Below are positions 40,009-49,020 of a stretch of 64,000 nt of DNA, in pieces. The notes below the pieces were generated by a model, which worked only from the letters and a program-made list of their open reading frames with translations, was not told the DNA's origin and ran no database searches. Within the stretch, counting starts at the first letter, position 1, and every line of letters begins with the position of its first letter. Both the position numbers and the translations under genes were made by a program. Source of the stretch: Gammaproteobacteria bacterium (GTDB taxonomy: Bacteria > Pseudomonadota > Gammaproteobacteria > UBA6429 > Thiohalophilaceae); contig JACQBC010000017.1 of assembly GCA_016194635.1 (NCBI GenBank), positions 124,001 to 188,000 on the forward strand, in the 5' to 3' direction.

Positions 40009-41184
40009 TCATGATTGTGCAGATGTAATTGCCGCCGTACTGTCTAATTGACTAATAACAAGCTCCTGTTTAATACATTGCGCTACCGTGTATGCAGCGG
40101 TTGTATCCTCGGCCAGCACATTGAAATGCCCCATCTTACGCCCCGGCCGCGCGACCACCTTACCGTATAAATGTAATTTAACGTTAGGATACTTGAGAAG
40201 ATTCTCCCAGGCGGGTGGATGGTTGTTATGCCACAGATCACCCAACAAATTGGCCATCACCACCGGAGACAACAGGCGCGTATCGCCCAACGGTAGTCCG
40301 CATAATACCCGCACCTGTTGTTCAAACTGATGGGTGACACACGCATCCAGGGAGTAATGGCCGCTGTTGTGCGGACGGGGCGCGATTTCATTGACAAGGA
40401 GTTGATTATCTTTGAGTACAAAAAATTCCACCGCCATTACACCAATATATTCGAGTTTTTGTGCGAGCGAGCACGCGATAGCACGCGCTTGCTGTTCAAT
40501 ATCAGGATGGATGCGCGCAGGTATTATGCTGAAATCAAGGATCCCATTCTTGTGTATATTCTCGGCCACGGGATAGGTACTCATTTGTCCATCTTCACCC
40601 CGTGCGACGACGACGGATACTTCCGTTTGCAACGGCAAAAATGCTTCTAACACACAGGCCTCATTTTTTAAACTTGCAAACGCGTTGTCGGCCTGTGCCG
40701 TATCACGAACCACCACTTGGCCTTTGCCGTCATAACCAAAGCGGGAAACCTTTAATATTGCCGGCATGTTTAATTGCGCAAGCGCCGCCGCCAATTCACT
40801 CTGCTTGTAGATGATGTAAAATGGCGCGGTCGAAAAACCGTGTTCACGCAAAAAGGTTTTTTCGTGGATGCGATCTTGGGTAATAGCAACCGCACGGGCT
40901 CCAGGGCGCACAATGCAGCGCCGTGTAAGCCACTCTAAACTGCTGGCGGGTACGTTTTCAAATTCGGTGCTAATCGCCTGGCAGGTGTTGGCGAGGTACT
41001 CCAATGCCGACGTGTCGGTATAGTCCGCACAAATATGGTCCGTGGCCAATTTACCCGCGGGGCTATCAGGATCGGGATCCAAGACAATGACGTTATAACC
41101 CATGGTGCGTGCCGCAACCGTGAACATACGCCCTAATTGGCCGCCACCGAGCATGCCAAGCGTGCCCCCAGGTAGAATTGTCAT
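40009..41184 (-). CDS. purK: 5-(carboxyamino)imidazole ribonucleotide synthase
   Basis: ATP-grasp enzyme of purine synthesis that carboxylates AIR to N5-CAIR. 391 residues, slightly longer than E. coli PurK (355). The N-terminal [16 protein letters not shown] is diagnostic; [17 protein letters not shown] is the ATP-grasp Lys region; [15 protein letters not shown] holds metal ligands. The start overlaps the purE stop by 4 bp, the usual purEK operon. Confidence 0.95.
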   Translation of the reverse strand: MTILPGGTLGMLGGGQLGRMFTVAARTMGYNVIVLDPDPDSPAGKLATDHICADYTDTSALEYLANTCQAISTEFENVPASSLEWLTRRCIVRPGARAVAITQDRIHEKTFLREHGFSTAPFYIIYKQSELAAALAQLNMPAILKVSRFGYDGKGQVVVRDTAQADNAFASLKNEACVLEAFLPLQTEVSVVVARGEDGQMSTYPVAENIHKNGILDFSIIPARIHPDIEQQARAIACSLAQKLEYIGVMAVEFFVLKDNQLLVNEIAPRPHNSGHYSLDACVTHQFEQQVRVLCGLPLGDTRLLSPVVMANLLGDLWHNNHPPAWENLLKYPNVKLHLYGKVVARPGRKMGHFNVLAEDTTAAYTVAQCIKQELVISQLDSTAAITSAQS

Positions 41185-41669
41185 CGTGGAAGTTTCATTG
41201 CCTTGACTTTCGCGACCTGTTGGCGACGAAAGCGTACAAGTTTTTTATCCAGTTGTGGATCGTGTAAGGCCAACAATGCTACCGCGAACAGACCGGCATT
41301 GGCAGCGCCCGCCTCCCCTATCGCAAAGGTGGCAACCGGTATTCCTTTGGGCATTTGCACAATGGATAATAACGAATCCAGACCTTTTAAACTACGCGAT
41401 GTCACCGGTACACCAAGTACAGGTAAGATCGTCTTGGCGGCTAGCATGCCGGGCAAATGGGCGGCCCCCCCCGCCCCGGCAATAATGCACTGCAAACCCC
41501 GTTGCGCGGCCGTTTCTGCATAGTCGAATAAGCGATCGGGAGTGCGATGGGCGGATACAACCTTAGCTTCGTACGCAATCGCATACGTTTTGAGCACATC
41601 GACCGCATGGGACATGACCTTCCAGTCACTGTTACTGCCCATGACCACGCCTACCAGTGGTTTTTGCAT
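41181..41669 (-). CDS. purE: N5-carboxyaminoimidazole ribonucleotide mutase
   Basis: Converts N5-CAIR to CAIR. 162 residues. [12 protein letters not shown] at the N-terminus (substrate phosphate loop), [11 protein letters not shown] with the catalytic His at about 44, and [13 protein letters not shown] are diagnostic for class I PurE. First gene of purEK. Confidence 0.96.
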   Translation of the reverse strand: MQKPLVGVVMGSNSDWKVMSHAVDVLKTYAIAYEAKVVSAHRTPDRLFDYAETAAQRGLQCIIAGAGGAAHLPGMLAAKTILPVLGVPVTSRSLKGLDSLLSIVQMPKGIPVATFAIGEAGAANAGLFAVALLALHDPQLDKKLVRFRRQQVAKVKAMKLPR

Positions 41670-41798
41670 TCAAGAACCTGACTTTCTATGGAAAACAAGG
41701 CACGGGATTATACGTAGCCCCCTTGCTATCGACCAGCACTTCCTAGTCACTTTTTGCATATTGGTACTGCCACGGTTTGAGCGGGAAACATTCAATTT

Positions 41799-41814
41799 TG
41801 TGAGTAAGATCACA
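41799..41814 (+). promoter_or_regulatory. CRP/Vfr-type binding site upstream of the MauG operon
   Basis: TGTGA, six bases, then TCACA: both half-sites match the CRP consensus exactly. It lies 104 bp before the peroxidase ATG and 130 bp before purE, in the only divergent gap nearby. No crp gene is in the window. Confidence 0.55.
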
Positions 41815-41823
41815 GTAACATAC

Positions 41824-41850
41824 CTAGACTAATTCTTAGAGTAAGTCTAG
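41824..41850 (+). promoter_or_regulatory. inverted repeat in the MauG operon leader
   Basis: CTAGACT (41824-41830) and AGTCTAG (41844-41850) form a 7-bp dyad with a 13-base spacer, ending in TTTT. It starts 10 bp after the CRP-like site and could be an operator or a short leader hairpin. Confidence 0.35.
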
Positions 41851-41917
41851 TTTTAGGAGGCTCTGAAGTACGTCATGCCACTGAAGTTCAATCGGAATTA
41901 CCCCCCAAGGAGGACTC

Positions 41918-43036
41918 ATGCATATTCAACCCATTGATTTAACAGTTTTTTTATCGTTGGCCGTCTGTATCACACCGCTTGCGGCTGAACCTTTAGGTCT
42001 ACCCCCCGTGCCCATTCCAGCCAATAATCCCCAGAGCAGTGAAAAAGTGAAGCTCGGGGAGAAATTATTCAAAGATCCCCGCTTCAGTACCACCAGCAGT
42101 GTCAGTTGCTCTACCTGTCATGACGAAAACAAAGCCTTCACCGACAGCCCTAAAACCGTCTCGGAAGGCATCAATCAACTCAAGGGGACACGCAATGCCC
42201 CAACGGTGCTAAATGCCGCCTATATGCGTACCTTGTTTTGGGATGGGCGTGAACCGGATCTGGAGGGCCAAGCGGGTCAGCCGTTTCTGAACCCGGTGGA
42301 GATGGGACTCAAGGACTACACGCCGATCCTCACAATTGTGCGTAACGATCCGCAGTATGCCGCAAGCTTCAAATCGGTTTTCGGTAAGAGCGGCGATCAA
42401 ATCACGATAAATGAAGTTACCAAGGCTATTGCAAGTTTCGAGCGCACCAAGATCTCCGCTAACTCACGCTTTGATCGATTTTATTTCGGCGGGGATAGCA
42501 AGGCCCTCGATGCAGCGGAACAGCGCGGTTTTACCGTGTTTATGACCCAAGGGCGTTGTGTCTCGTGCCATACGATAGCGCAGACCCATGCGTTGTTCAC
42601 CGACAATCGTTTTCATAATTTAAACGTCGGTTTTGATCGTATCAACCAGGACGTGCGTGAATTGGCCACGGAATTTTCCAAGGCCAAACAAGCGGGGACA
42701 AAAGTAGACATCGCCGTGTTGGGCAACAAAAACACCTCAGAACTCGGGCGCTTCGCCGTGGACGATCAGTGGAGTGACATGGGCGCTTTCAAAACACCCA
42801 CGCTACGCAATGTCGAAGCTACCGCGCCTTATATGCACGATGGCAGCCTCAAGACCTTGGAGGACGTGGTCGACTTCTACAACAACGGTGGTCTCGTGAA
42901 GAAGGAGGACACGGTAAATGCGTTTCAAAGTGGTGGGATTCGACCGCTGAATCTCGATGACCAACAAAAAAAGGATCTGGTGGCGTTCTTGAAAACCTTG
43001 ACCAGCCCTGAAATTCAAAAACAGTTAAAGGAGTAA
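41918..43036 (+). CDS. di-heme cytochrome c peroxidase / MauG family protein
   Basis: 372 residues with a Sec signal peptide (TVFLSLAVCITPLAA). Two heme c sites: CSTCH at about 66 and CVSCH at about 220. The bacterial CcpA/MauG framework is clear: LGEKLFKDPRFS, the FWDGR motif, and GAFKTPTLRNVEATAPYMHDG. These enzymes use two hemes to reduce H2O2 or oxidise a partner protein. A strong AAGGAGG ribosome binding site is present. Followed after 4 bp by a phosphoesterase and then a cytochrome c, a likely periplasmic redox operon. Confidence 0.9.
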   Translation: MHIQPIDLTVFLSLAVCITPLAAEPLGLPPVPIPANNPQSSEKVKLGEKLFKDPRFSTTSSVSCSTCHDENKAFTDSPKTVSEGINQLKGTRNAPTVLNAAYMRTLFWDGREPDLEGQAGQPFLNPVEMGLKDYTPILTIVRNDPQYAASFKSVFGKSGDQITINEVTKAIASFERTKISANSRFDRFYFGGDSKALDAAEQRGFTVFMTQGRCVSCHTIAQTHALFTDNRFHNLNVGFDRINQDVRELATEFSKAKQAGTKVDIAVLGNKNTSELGRFAVDDQWSDMGAFKTPTLRNVEATAPYMHDGSLKTLEDVVDFYNNGGLVKKEDTVNAFQSGGIRPLNLDDQQKKDLVAFLKTLTSPEIQKQLKE

Positions 43037-43040
43037 CATT

Positions 43041-44111
43041 ATGAGTTATATGAACCGACGCGATTTTCTCAAAAGCAGTAGTGCATTACTGGCGGCTAGC
43101 ACCCTCCCCCTGAGTCTGATCGAAATAGCCTATGCCGATACTAGTCAAAACTTTACCTTCGCCTATATTTCCGACGCGCACATCCAGCACATCAAGGGCA
43201 AGGAATTTGTACGCAACTGGGATCGTGGATTAATCCGCGCCGTCGCCGAAACCAATCTGATGGATCCCAAACCTGACTTTGTCATGTTCGGTGGCGATAT
43301 GGGGCAGCTTGGTAAACGTGAAGAAATTAATCATGGGCTGGAATTACTCGCGCCACTCACCTATCAAAAACACTTTGTCATCGGTGAGCACGATTACTAC
43401 TTGGATTTGGGTGAATACTGGCAAAAAATCATCGGGCCGCTTCATTATAGCTTTGATCACAAGGGGGTGCATTTTGTGGTTTTAAATAGCATTCTCACCT
43501 ACGACGACTGGACCTATAACCGCTGGCCGAGCGCAGAAGAACGCATGCTTCAAATGGCTGATCTGGATAATCCCAACGGGTCGCCCTTCATGGTAGGTGA
43601 AAAACAGCGTGCTTGGCTCAAGCAAGATCTGGCGAAGATCAACCACGCTACACCGTTGGTGGTATTTTCCCACTCCCCCTTGCAAAAGATCTACCGCGGC
43701 TGGAATTTTTGGACCGAAGACGCTGAACAAGTCCAAGCCTTGCTTGCACCGTTTAAAAAAGTCACGGTGTTATACGGACATGTACATCAAATCCAGTATA
43801 ACCAGATCGGCACCATCAGCTTCCACTCCGCCATGGCCACCGCCTGGCCCTGGCCTTATCCAGCCACCTATGCCCAAGCACAAAGTTTTTTACCCAAACT
43901 CACGGTGGAAATGAACCGGGCCGATCCTTTTTTTGAACGCGACGCCACCGGCTGGCAATACATTGATGTATACAGTGGACATGTCCGTGAGCATTACCAA
44001 TTGGCGGAAAACACACGCCGCACCGTCGCCTTTAACCCCAAAACTGGACAGCCGGAGGATACGCGCTATCAGGCGCCGGACCGGCGTCTTCTGTCCCAAA
44101 ACCACTATTGA
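43041..44111 (+). CDS. Tat-exported calcineurin-like metallophosphoesterase
   Basis: 356 residues. Twin-arginine signal MNRRDFLKSSSALLAASTLP. Metal-binding motifs in order: YISDAHIQH (DxH), MFGGDMG (GGD), VIGEHDYY (GNHD position, with Glu in place of Asn), VFSHSPL and YGHVHQ. The Asn-to-Glu change at a metal/catalytic ligand is unusual and could alter activity. Substrate unknown. GGAGTAAC upstream gives the ribosome binding site. It lies between two heme proteins, so it probably acts in the periplasm with them. Confidence 0.85.
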   Translation: MSYMNRRDFLKSSSALLAASTLPLSLIEIAYADTSQNFTFAYISDAHIQHIKGKEFVRNWDRGLIRAVAETNLMDPKPDFVMFGGDMGQLGKREEINHGLELLAPLTYQKHFVIGEHDYYLDLGEYWQKIIGPLHYSFDHKGVHFVVLNSILTYDDWTYNRWPSAEERMLQMADLDNPNGSPFMVGEKQRAWLKQDLAKINHATPLVVFSHSPLQKIYRGWNFWTEDAEQVQALLAPFKKVTVLYGHVHQIQYNQIGTISFHSAMATAWPWPYPATYAQAQSFLPKLTVEMNRADPFFERDATGWQYIDVYSGHVREHYQLAENTRRTVAFNPKTGQPEDTRYQAPDRRLLSQNHY

Positions 44112-44123
44112 GGAAAAAAACTT

Positions 44124-44537
44124 ATGCAACGTCGATTAAAATCTTCTGCGATCATATGCGTGGGTAGCCTGCTCGTGCTTGCCTGGAGACCCACTTTCGC
44201 CGATGAGTTTACCCCCGCCGATATAAAACTCTGGCAAGACGAGTATCTCGTCGTCGTCAAACAAGGTCGGGAATTATTTACCAGTGACAAGCTTGGTACC
44301 AACGGTGTTGCCTGCGTGCAATGCCATCCAAACGCCGCCAACACGCATCCGGAAACCTATCCCAAGTTTCAAAAACAACTTGGTCACGTTGCTCCATTGT
44401 GGGAAATGATCAATTGGTGTATCCGCAATCCGCTAGAAGGCAAAGATCTGGCCGCGGACGATCCCCGCATGATCGCCTTGCAAGCCTATATCACCTACGA
44501 GCGGCGCGGTGTGAAGCTTGAACCGGGTAAACACTGA
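44124..44537 (+). CDS. small c-type cytochrome (SoxA/TsdA-like domain)
   Basis: 137 residues, Sec signal peptide (SSAIICVGSLLVLAWRPTFA). One heme c site, CVQCH, at about 70. The segment HPETYPKFQKQLGHV and WEMINWCIRNPLEGKDL, with an extra Cys, resembles one heme domain of TsdA/SoxA-type thiosulfate cytochromes. Single-domain size makes it an electron carrier, possibly for the adjacent MauG-type protein. GAGGAAAAAAACTT precedes the start. Three genes are tightly spaced. It ends 4 bp from the convergent nfi. Confidence 0.82.
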   Translation: MQRRLKSSAIICVGSLLVLAWRPTFADEFTPADIKLWQDEYLVVVKQGRELFTSDKLGTNGVACVQCHPNAANTHPETYPKFQKQLGHVAPLWEMINWCIRNPLEGKDLAADDPRMIALQAYITYERRGVKLEPGKH

Positions 44538-44541
44538 TTCG

Positions 44542-45219
44542 TTACGGCGTTTTTTGTGAAGCCAAGCGATGCGCGTGGCGTGTGGTCTCCGGTAAGCGAT
44601 AGCGGGTGATACACGCCATAACATAGTCAATCGCAGTGGTTAAACTGATGCGGTGACCACTGGATATGTACAAGGGCTTGGTGCTATCCCGTGTGCACAG
44701 GACCGCGCCGATGCGCTCCTGCCGATGGATCAAGGGCACCCACTGCCCTTTTTTAACCGGCGGCGCGGCGTGTGTGCCGATGAGTCGCGTCTTCGCCACT
44801 CCGATGCTGGGAATGTCGCATAGCAAACCAAGATGCGCCGCGATGCCGAAACGGCGGGGATGCGCAATCCCCTGCCCGTCACACAAGAATAAATCAGGTG
44901 TGGTCTGCAACTTATCGAAGGCGTGCAAGAGAGCAGGGATTTCGCGAAACGATAACAGCCCCGGAATATAAGGAAACTGGGTGGGGATCCGCGCCACGGC
45001 CTGGTCAATAAGGTGCAAATCAGGGAACGACAAGAGTGCTACCGCCGCACGCGTGATAGTTCCGTGCGCTTCAAAACCCACATCCACCCCTGCGACGGTA
45101 GTAATGCGCAGGGGCAAGTCATCCGTCGTGATGATCTGCCCGCGCAGTTGGGTTTGAATCGCACGCGCGCCCTCAGTGGAAACATCCCAGGCGTGTAATC
45201 GTTTGGCAAGAGGTGGCAT
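44542..45219 (-). CDS. nfi: endonuclease V (deoxyinosine 3'-endonuclease)
   Basis: 225 residues. Cleaves DNA near deoxyinosine and other deaminated bases. Metal-binding Asp in [10 protein letters not shown] (about 45), [16 protein letters not shown] (wedge and Glu), [20 protein letters not shown] (Asp and His) and IGVAKTRL match the family. Length matches E. coli (223). It follows the AAA+/FHA gene by 18 bp on the same strand. Confidence 0.94.
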   Translation of the reverse strand: MPPLAKRLHAWDVSTEGARAIQTQLRGQIITTDDLPLRITTVAGVDVGFEAHGTITRAAVALLSFPDLHLIDQAVARIPTQFPYIPGLLSFREIPALLHAFDKLQTTPDLFLCDGQGIAHPRRFGIAAHLGLLCDIPSIGVAKTRLIGTHAAPPVKKGQWVPLIHRQERIGAVLCTRDSTKPLYISSGHRISLTTAIDYVMACITRYRLPETTRHAHRLASQKTP

Positions 45220-45237
45220 CGCTGCAGTAACCGGGTA

Positions 45238-46416
45238 CTAAGCCGCCGAATTAACCCCTTTAGTTTGCCGTACAAAGGTTAAGATACAGTCCCCCAGCTT
45301 AACTTCGGTGTGTTCTTTTAATGGGGCGATATCGATACGTTTATTATTGATAAAGATACCGTTTTTTGAATGCATATCGCGAATATAATAAATCCTGCCC
45401 TGCCGGTAAATCTGCGCATGCACACGACTGATCAGCGGATCATCTATGCTCACGTCATTACTACGGTGCCGCCCGATATTGATACGTTTCTTGTGCAGGG
45501 TAAATTCACTTTTAATTTGCTTATTTTTGCTGATTACGATCAGATAGGATTCACGCCGATCGGTAAGAAACGCGGAATCGGTATCCTCTGTTTCGACCTG
45601 CACACTTGGGGTGAGGCCGTGCGGTACCCATTGCAATTCATTCACCGAGGCTTCGACGATTTTATTGGTAACTTCAGACACGTCGGCGAGATAGGCATTC
45701 GTCAACAAATGATCAACCAGAATATTGATTTGCCGGGGTGAGCCCCCGGTGTAGAGTTCGATTTCAGTAAATGCCTCCGCATTTAAGCGGGCGGTATGCT
45801 GGGGCCCCGCGACCGACAACCGATGCAGGATATAACTGCGAATATCCGCAGTATTCAGAGGATTGAGGGAATAGCGGCAGCAAGGCGATGGTATATCAGG
45901 CAGATTGAACACCTCTTGCAATGTCGGTGAGCCGACCAGATACAGCGTGCAGCCCCCTCCCGGCCCGCGCTGCGAATGGCCGATCTGGGCCAAATCCATC
46001 AACGTAATCGGCTCAAATCGGTGCGCATCATCGACCGCGATGATAAGTTTCTTACCTTTTTGCGGGTACGAGGCTAATTCCGCACAAAAACCCTCGAGTA
46101 ATTTACGTCGGCTTTGTCCCTCCAGCTCCATACCGAAATACTGCGCGAGTTGATGCAAAAATTCCCCTTCGGGCACGGGACCATCGACAAACCGTAACAC
46201 GGGATAGGTTTTATCAATCCGCGCCAGGTAATGCTGTAGCAACATGCTCTTGCCGCTGCCCACCTCCCCGGTTAATAACATCAATCCCTGGTGCTCTATC
46301 AAGGCATATTCCATCATCGCCAGGGCATGGGCATGCTCCACACCCTCGTAAAAAAACCGCGTATCGGAGGATAAGCGGAAGGGGTGTTCTTTCAGATGAA
46401 AATGCTCGTAATACAT
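45238..46416 (-). CDS. ExeA-like AAA+ ATPase fused to an FHA domain
   Basis: 392 residues. The N-terminal AAA+ part resembles ExeA/GspA and MSHA/pilus ATPases: HFHLKEHPFRLSSDTRFFY, Walker A LLTGEVGSGKSMLLQ at about 44-58, Walker B LIIAVDDAHR at about 124-133, and the sensor region ELYTGGSPRQINILVDH. The last ~95 residues form a forkhead-associated domain (INIGRHRSNDVSIDDPLISRVHAQI; DMHSKNGIFINNKRI), a phosphothreonine reader. No transmembrane helix or peptidoglycan-binding domain is seen, unlike ExeA. Function unknown; likely an ATPase recruited by a phosphorylated partner. No kinase gene is nearby. Confidence 0.82.
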   Translation of the reverse strand: MYYEHFHLKEHPFRLSSDTRFFYEGVEHAHALAMMEYALIEHQGLMLLTGEVGSGKSMLLQHYLARIDKTYPVLRFVDGPVPEGEFLHQLAQYFGMELEGQSRRKLLEGFCAELASYPQKGKKLIIAVDDAHRFEPITLMDLAQIGHSQRGPGGGCTLYLVGSPTLQEVFNLPDIPSPCCRYSLNPLNTADIRSYILHRLSVAGPQHTARLNAEAFTEIELYTGGSPRQINILVDHLLTNAYLADVSEVTNKIVEASVNELQWVPHGLTPSVQVETEDTDSAFLTDRRESYLIVISKNKQIKSEFTLHKKRINIGRHRSNDVSIDDPLISRVHAQIYRQGRIYYIRDMHSKNGIFINNKRIDIAPLKEHTEVKLGDCILTFVRQTKGVNSAA

Positions 46417-46648
46417 GGATAAGGAGTTAAATTAAATTAGCACCATAACTTGATGATTTAATAGCCATTTATAACGGTAAGAAGGTAATCCTGGTGATAC
46501 TAATAGCATTTAAGCACAATAATGGTGATTGTGCGTTGTTAGTAGGGTTAAATAGCGCACTTTACAGCGGTACGGCAAGCACCTACATAGAGTACTGGAT
46601 TCAGAAGCGATCAAGGTGAGAGTGTTAAAGCGTCTATATATACATATT

Positions 46649-46661
46649 TGGTGCCGGGGCC
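46649..46661. other. candidate distal attachment-site remnant of the tRNA-Leu element
   Basis: TGGTGCCGGGGCC here resembles the 3' end of the tRNA-Leu gene (plus strand TGGTGCCCGGGGCC from 49617), same orientation, with one base missing. It sits about 230 bp beyond the AAA+/FHA start, where a left end would be expected. Thirteen bases with a gap is weak evidence. The rest of 46417-46790 holds no recognisable gene. Confidence 0.3.
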
Positions 46662-46793
46662 TCACCCACAAAGTGCGCTGCGTGCCCGGCTAATAGGGTC
46701 TTACCGTGGGTTTATGGGGTATGGTTGCCCCTCCCCAAGCGGGTGAGCTACCCCCTACTCTACGACGAAGGATTCACCGCCAAAAGAGGTTGT

Positions 46794-47110
46794 TCACATC
46801 ACTTCGTGATCATGCTCAAGGATTTGCTCCTTGAACTGCTTTGCCAGCGCGTCATAAGCTCGCGAGGCTTTCGTCATGTGCCTGGGCCTGTAGTCGCTCA
46901 TTCAATTCACGAAGCGCAAGCTACATGTATCGTGCGTTGCTCTCGGATAATTCGAGTTTCACCGTCTTGAGTTCCTGCGCTTGGGGCTTATCAGACCAAC
47001 TTCTTGCCCGGTTTTTTGAACGTTTTCTCTTTGTAGGCTAACTCAGGATTTTCGGCATCGGGCTTGCTTTCCTGTTTTGCTACGATGTCCCATTGAGTCT
47101 TGCCGGTGCG
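46794..47110 (-). pseudogene. decayed coiled-coil protein gene
   Basis: Reading leftward, one frame gives KPQAQELKTVKLELSESN followed by an in-frame amber, then LALRELNERLQAQAHDE. A +1 shift continues RAYDALAKQFKEQILEHDHE to a stop at 46794-46796. Upstream frames give basic sequence (KRKRSKNRARSW). Heptad-like coiled-coil sequence broken by a stop and a frameshift suggests a dead gene, perhaps of plasmid or element origin. Family not identified. Confidence 0.35.
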
Positions 47111-47244
47111 GCCTATTCAAGGCGTGGCAATCCTCTAAAAACCAAGCTAATTCATTTGTTAGATATTAATAGACACATTCTATGTGCGGGAAATCGTTTT
47201 GCTATACTCCTTAAAAATTCATTATTCTAAACCGCGAGGACCGC

Positions 47245-48021
47245 ATGGCCACCCTGGACGTGACGCCTAAGGAAGGCAAGAACACCGAGCAGGAATTACG
47301 GGCGCAGCGGGAAAAAATCTATTGCACAGACACCCAAGGCGGCGCGCCCTGCACGCCGGGGGCGATCGCTCAAGCGCTGGGGATCACCCATGCCGGCGAC
47401 ATTCCCCCGATGGAGGGCCGTATCACGATGTTTCACCGCTTGGTTGAACAAAACTTTGTTCAAGAAATGGATGTTTTTTCGGAACATTATCCGAATTCTT
47501 GGCAGACCCACGTCCTTTCTCAATTCAAAGCCTACCATGCCTTTTTAGACTACGCCAAAACCCCTTACGGCGCGGTGATGATGGGGCGCATCTTACGCGA
47601 TAACTTTACATCCAGTTTTATTGGCGTTAAGCGTTTTAAGATCATCCGAGACGATAACGATTCCGCCAAGGGAGGTCCAGACGTCATTAAATTGCCCACT
47701 GGGTTTCCGTTAATCACAGTATTGAACACCGGCGACAAAGTAGATCCCAGCGCCATCATCCATCATGAATTCGGCCACACCCGCTTTTTCAAAGGACATC
47801 ACTCACGAAAAGAAGTGTCCATTCAAGACGAACGGATCGCGGTGATCCGCATGGAGAACCCGGCCCGGATGTACAATAAAAATGAACCACGCTATGCGTA
47901 TTATCATCCTGACTTAGGGGTTACCATTAATATCATCACCGGGCAGGTCAAACATGGTATTTGGGCCACCGATAAAGCCGACCCGCGTATCTTTATAGAA
48001 CCCGGCAAAAAGACGCCATGA
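47245..48021 (+). CDS. putative HExxH zinc metallopeptidase of a two-gene module, copy 2 (intact)
   Basis: 258 residues, no signal peptide or membrane segment. Central motif IHHEFGHTRF (His174, Glu175, His178) is a classical HExxH zinc site with the HExGH variant. The conserved QDER about 25-30 residues on and ENPARMYNKNEPRYAY are candidates for a third ligand and substrate cleft, shared with copy 1. No recognised peptidase family; some secreted effector peptidases have similarly compact cores. GAGGA lies 4 bp upstream. The stop overlaps the lipoprotein start (ATGA), implying coupled synthesis. Located in a decayed tRNA-linked element. Confidence 0.68.
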   Translation: MATLDVTPKEGKNTEQELRAQREKIYCTDTQGGAPCTPGAIAQALGITHAGDIPPMEGRITMFHRLVEQNFVQEMDVFSEHYPNSWQTHVLSQFKAYHAFLDYAKTPYGAVMMGRILRDNFTSSFIGVKRFKIIRDDNDSAKGGPDVIKLPTGFPLITVLNTGDKVDPSAIIHHEFGHTRFFKGHHSRKEVSIQDERIAVIRMENPARMYNKNEPRYAYYHPDLGVTINIITGQVKHGIWATDKADPRIFIEPGKKTP

Positions 48022-48488
48022 AAACAATCCTGCTTACCGGGTTAATATTGTTTGTGGCGGCGTGTCAGAGCACGGAATCTGACTATGTGGAAACCGATAA
48101 AGTACATCTGCTGTTTAGTGATCGCAACATAATGGATGGGAATGAAAAGTTAATTGAATTGCCTGAAAGTGTGCAGATGTCTATCAGGATGGATATCGAT
48201 CACGTTACCTGGGTGGAAATGAGTGATATATCCACTGAGGATCATACCTGTATCACGTGGAGATCCTCATGGTATCCACCCTTTCGCGCATCTCCCTCCA
48301 CGATAGTATCATTTAAGCTTAACCCCGCAGCCAATATCAAAAAGATTGATTTTCGCATGGCCTTGCCGTGCGCCGCGTTCCACCAAAAATTTTACTACCT
48401 CATCAAAGTGAAATCCCTGGAAGGGAATTATTTCGTGAGAAAGAAATTTCCTGGAAAAGTGTTCTACAACCCCGGGTCTGAGGAGTAA
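48018..48488 (+). CDS. lipoprotein partner of the peptidase module, copy 2
   Basis: 156 residues. Lipobox LFVAAC with Cys16 after a short signal (MKTILLTGLILFVAAC), so it is a predicted lipoprotein. Residue 17 is Gln, not Asp, so outer-membrane sorting is likely. The body aligns with the soluble exported protein at 33985, including SIRMDIDHV, a conserved Cys in HTCIT, the LPC motif and YLIKVKSLEGNYF. Beta-rich pattern. No family recognised. The overlap with the peptidase gene and conserved pairing suggest that it binds, regulates or protects against the peptidase. Confidence 0.66.
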   Translation: MKTILLTGLILFVAACQSTESDYVETDKVHLLFSDRNIMDGNEKLIELPESVQMSIRMDIDHVTWVEMSDISTEDHTCITWRSSWYPPFRASPSTIVSFKLNPAANIKKIDFRMALPCAAFHQKFYYLIKVKSLEGNYFVRKKFPGKVFYNPGSEE

Positions 48489-48611
48489 GCGTAACCCCCT
48501 TGTCTGCGCGGTTCAAACCCATCGAAAGGGGCGCTACCCTAGATTCTTTCCAATAGCCCCTGTGCTGCCGTTGTACGCGTACCGCCCGTGGAATTAGGTT
48601 GTTATCAATCA

Positions 48612-48667
48612 TTAGCGGTATTGCTGTAAAATTCCCCTAATAATTTCCCTAAAAACCCAGTAACTTA
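48612..48667 (+). repeat. dispersed repeat, copy 2
   Basis: Matches 33188-33244 (TTAGCGGTATTGC, TAATTTCCCTAAAAA, GTAAC). About 40 bp further on, TTTTTAGGGAAA at 48696-48707 is an inverted copy of its core, TTTCCCTAAAAA at 48644-48655. The pair could be an element terminus or recombinase-binding dyad. Confidence 0.6.
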
Positions 48668-48739
48668 TTGATAATACGGCCATACATTCCGGCTATTTTT
48701 TAGGGAAAATTTTATTCAACTTATTGTTTCGTAAGTTTG

Positions 48740-49017
48740 TCAAACAGCGTCCAATTGTTTCCACTTTTTCTTTTTCGTGTTTTTGAGAACGATGTTTACT
48801 TTGCTTAAAGCGGAAAGAATCATACCGGTTTCCAAGATATCGCAATGATGGGTAACGCGATCAAGCAACGCGGTGGTCATCTTCGCGTCTCCAATACTTG
48901 TACCCACTCGCCGAACGACAGATGCGTGGTGATAATCAACGACGTTTTCTCATACAGTTGACCGACGAGATGAAACAGCAGCGCACCACCCATTTTAATG
49001 AAACTGCGTGGTGTAGT
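48740..49017 (-). pseudogene. istB: IS21-family istB (helper ATPase) fragment
   Basis: Read leftward: GGALLFHLVGQLYEKTSLII and TTHLSFGEWVQV, then in another frame AKMTTALLDRVTHHCDILET, then in a third frame NDSFRFKQSKHRSQKHEKEK. This order is the C-terminal half of IstB, the AAA+ helper of IS21 transposition. It carries two frameshifts, has lost its N-terminal half including the Walker A motif, and has no istA. It abuts the integrase remnant at about 49018, so a deletion or recombination joined the two. Confidence 0.78.
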
Positions 49018-49020
49018 GGT

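Noticed and set aside
41542-41832. 96-codon rightward ORF across the start of purE
   Set aside because: It is mostly antisense to purE, and the intergenic part contains the regulatory sites.
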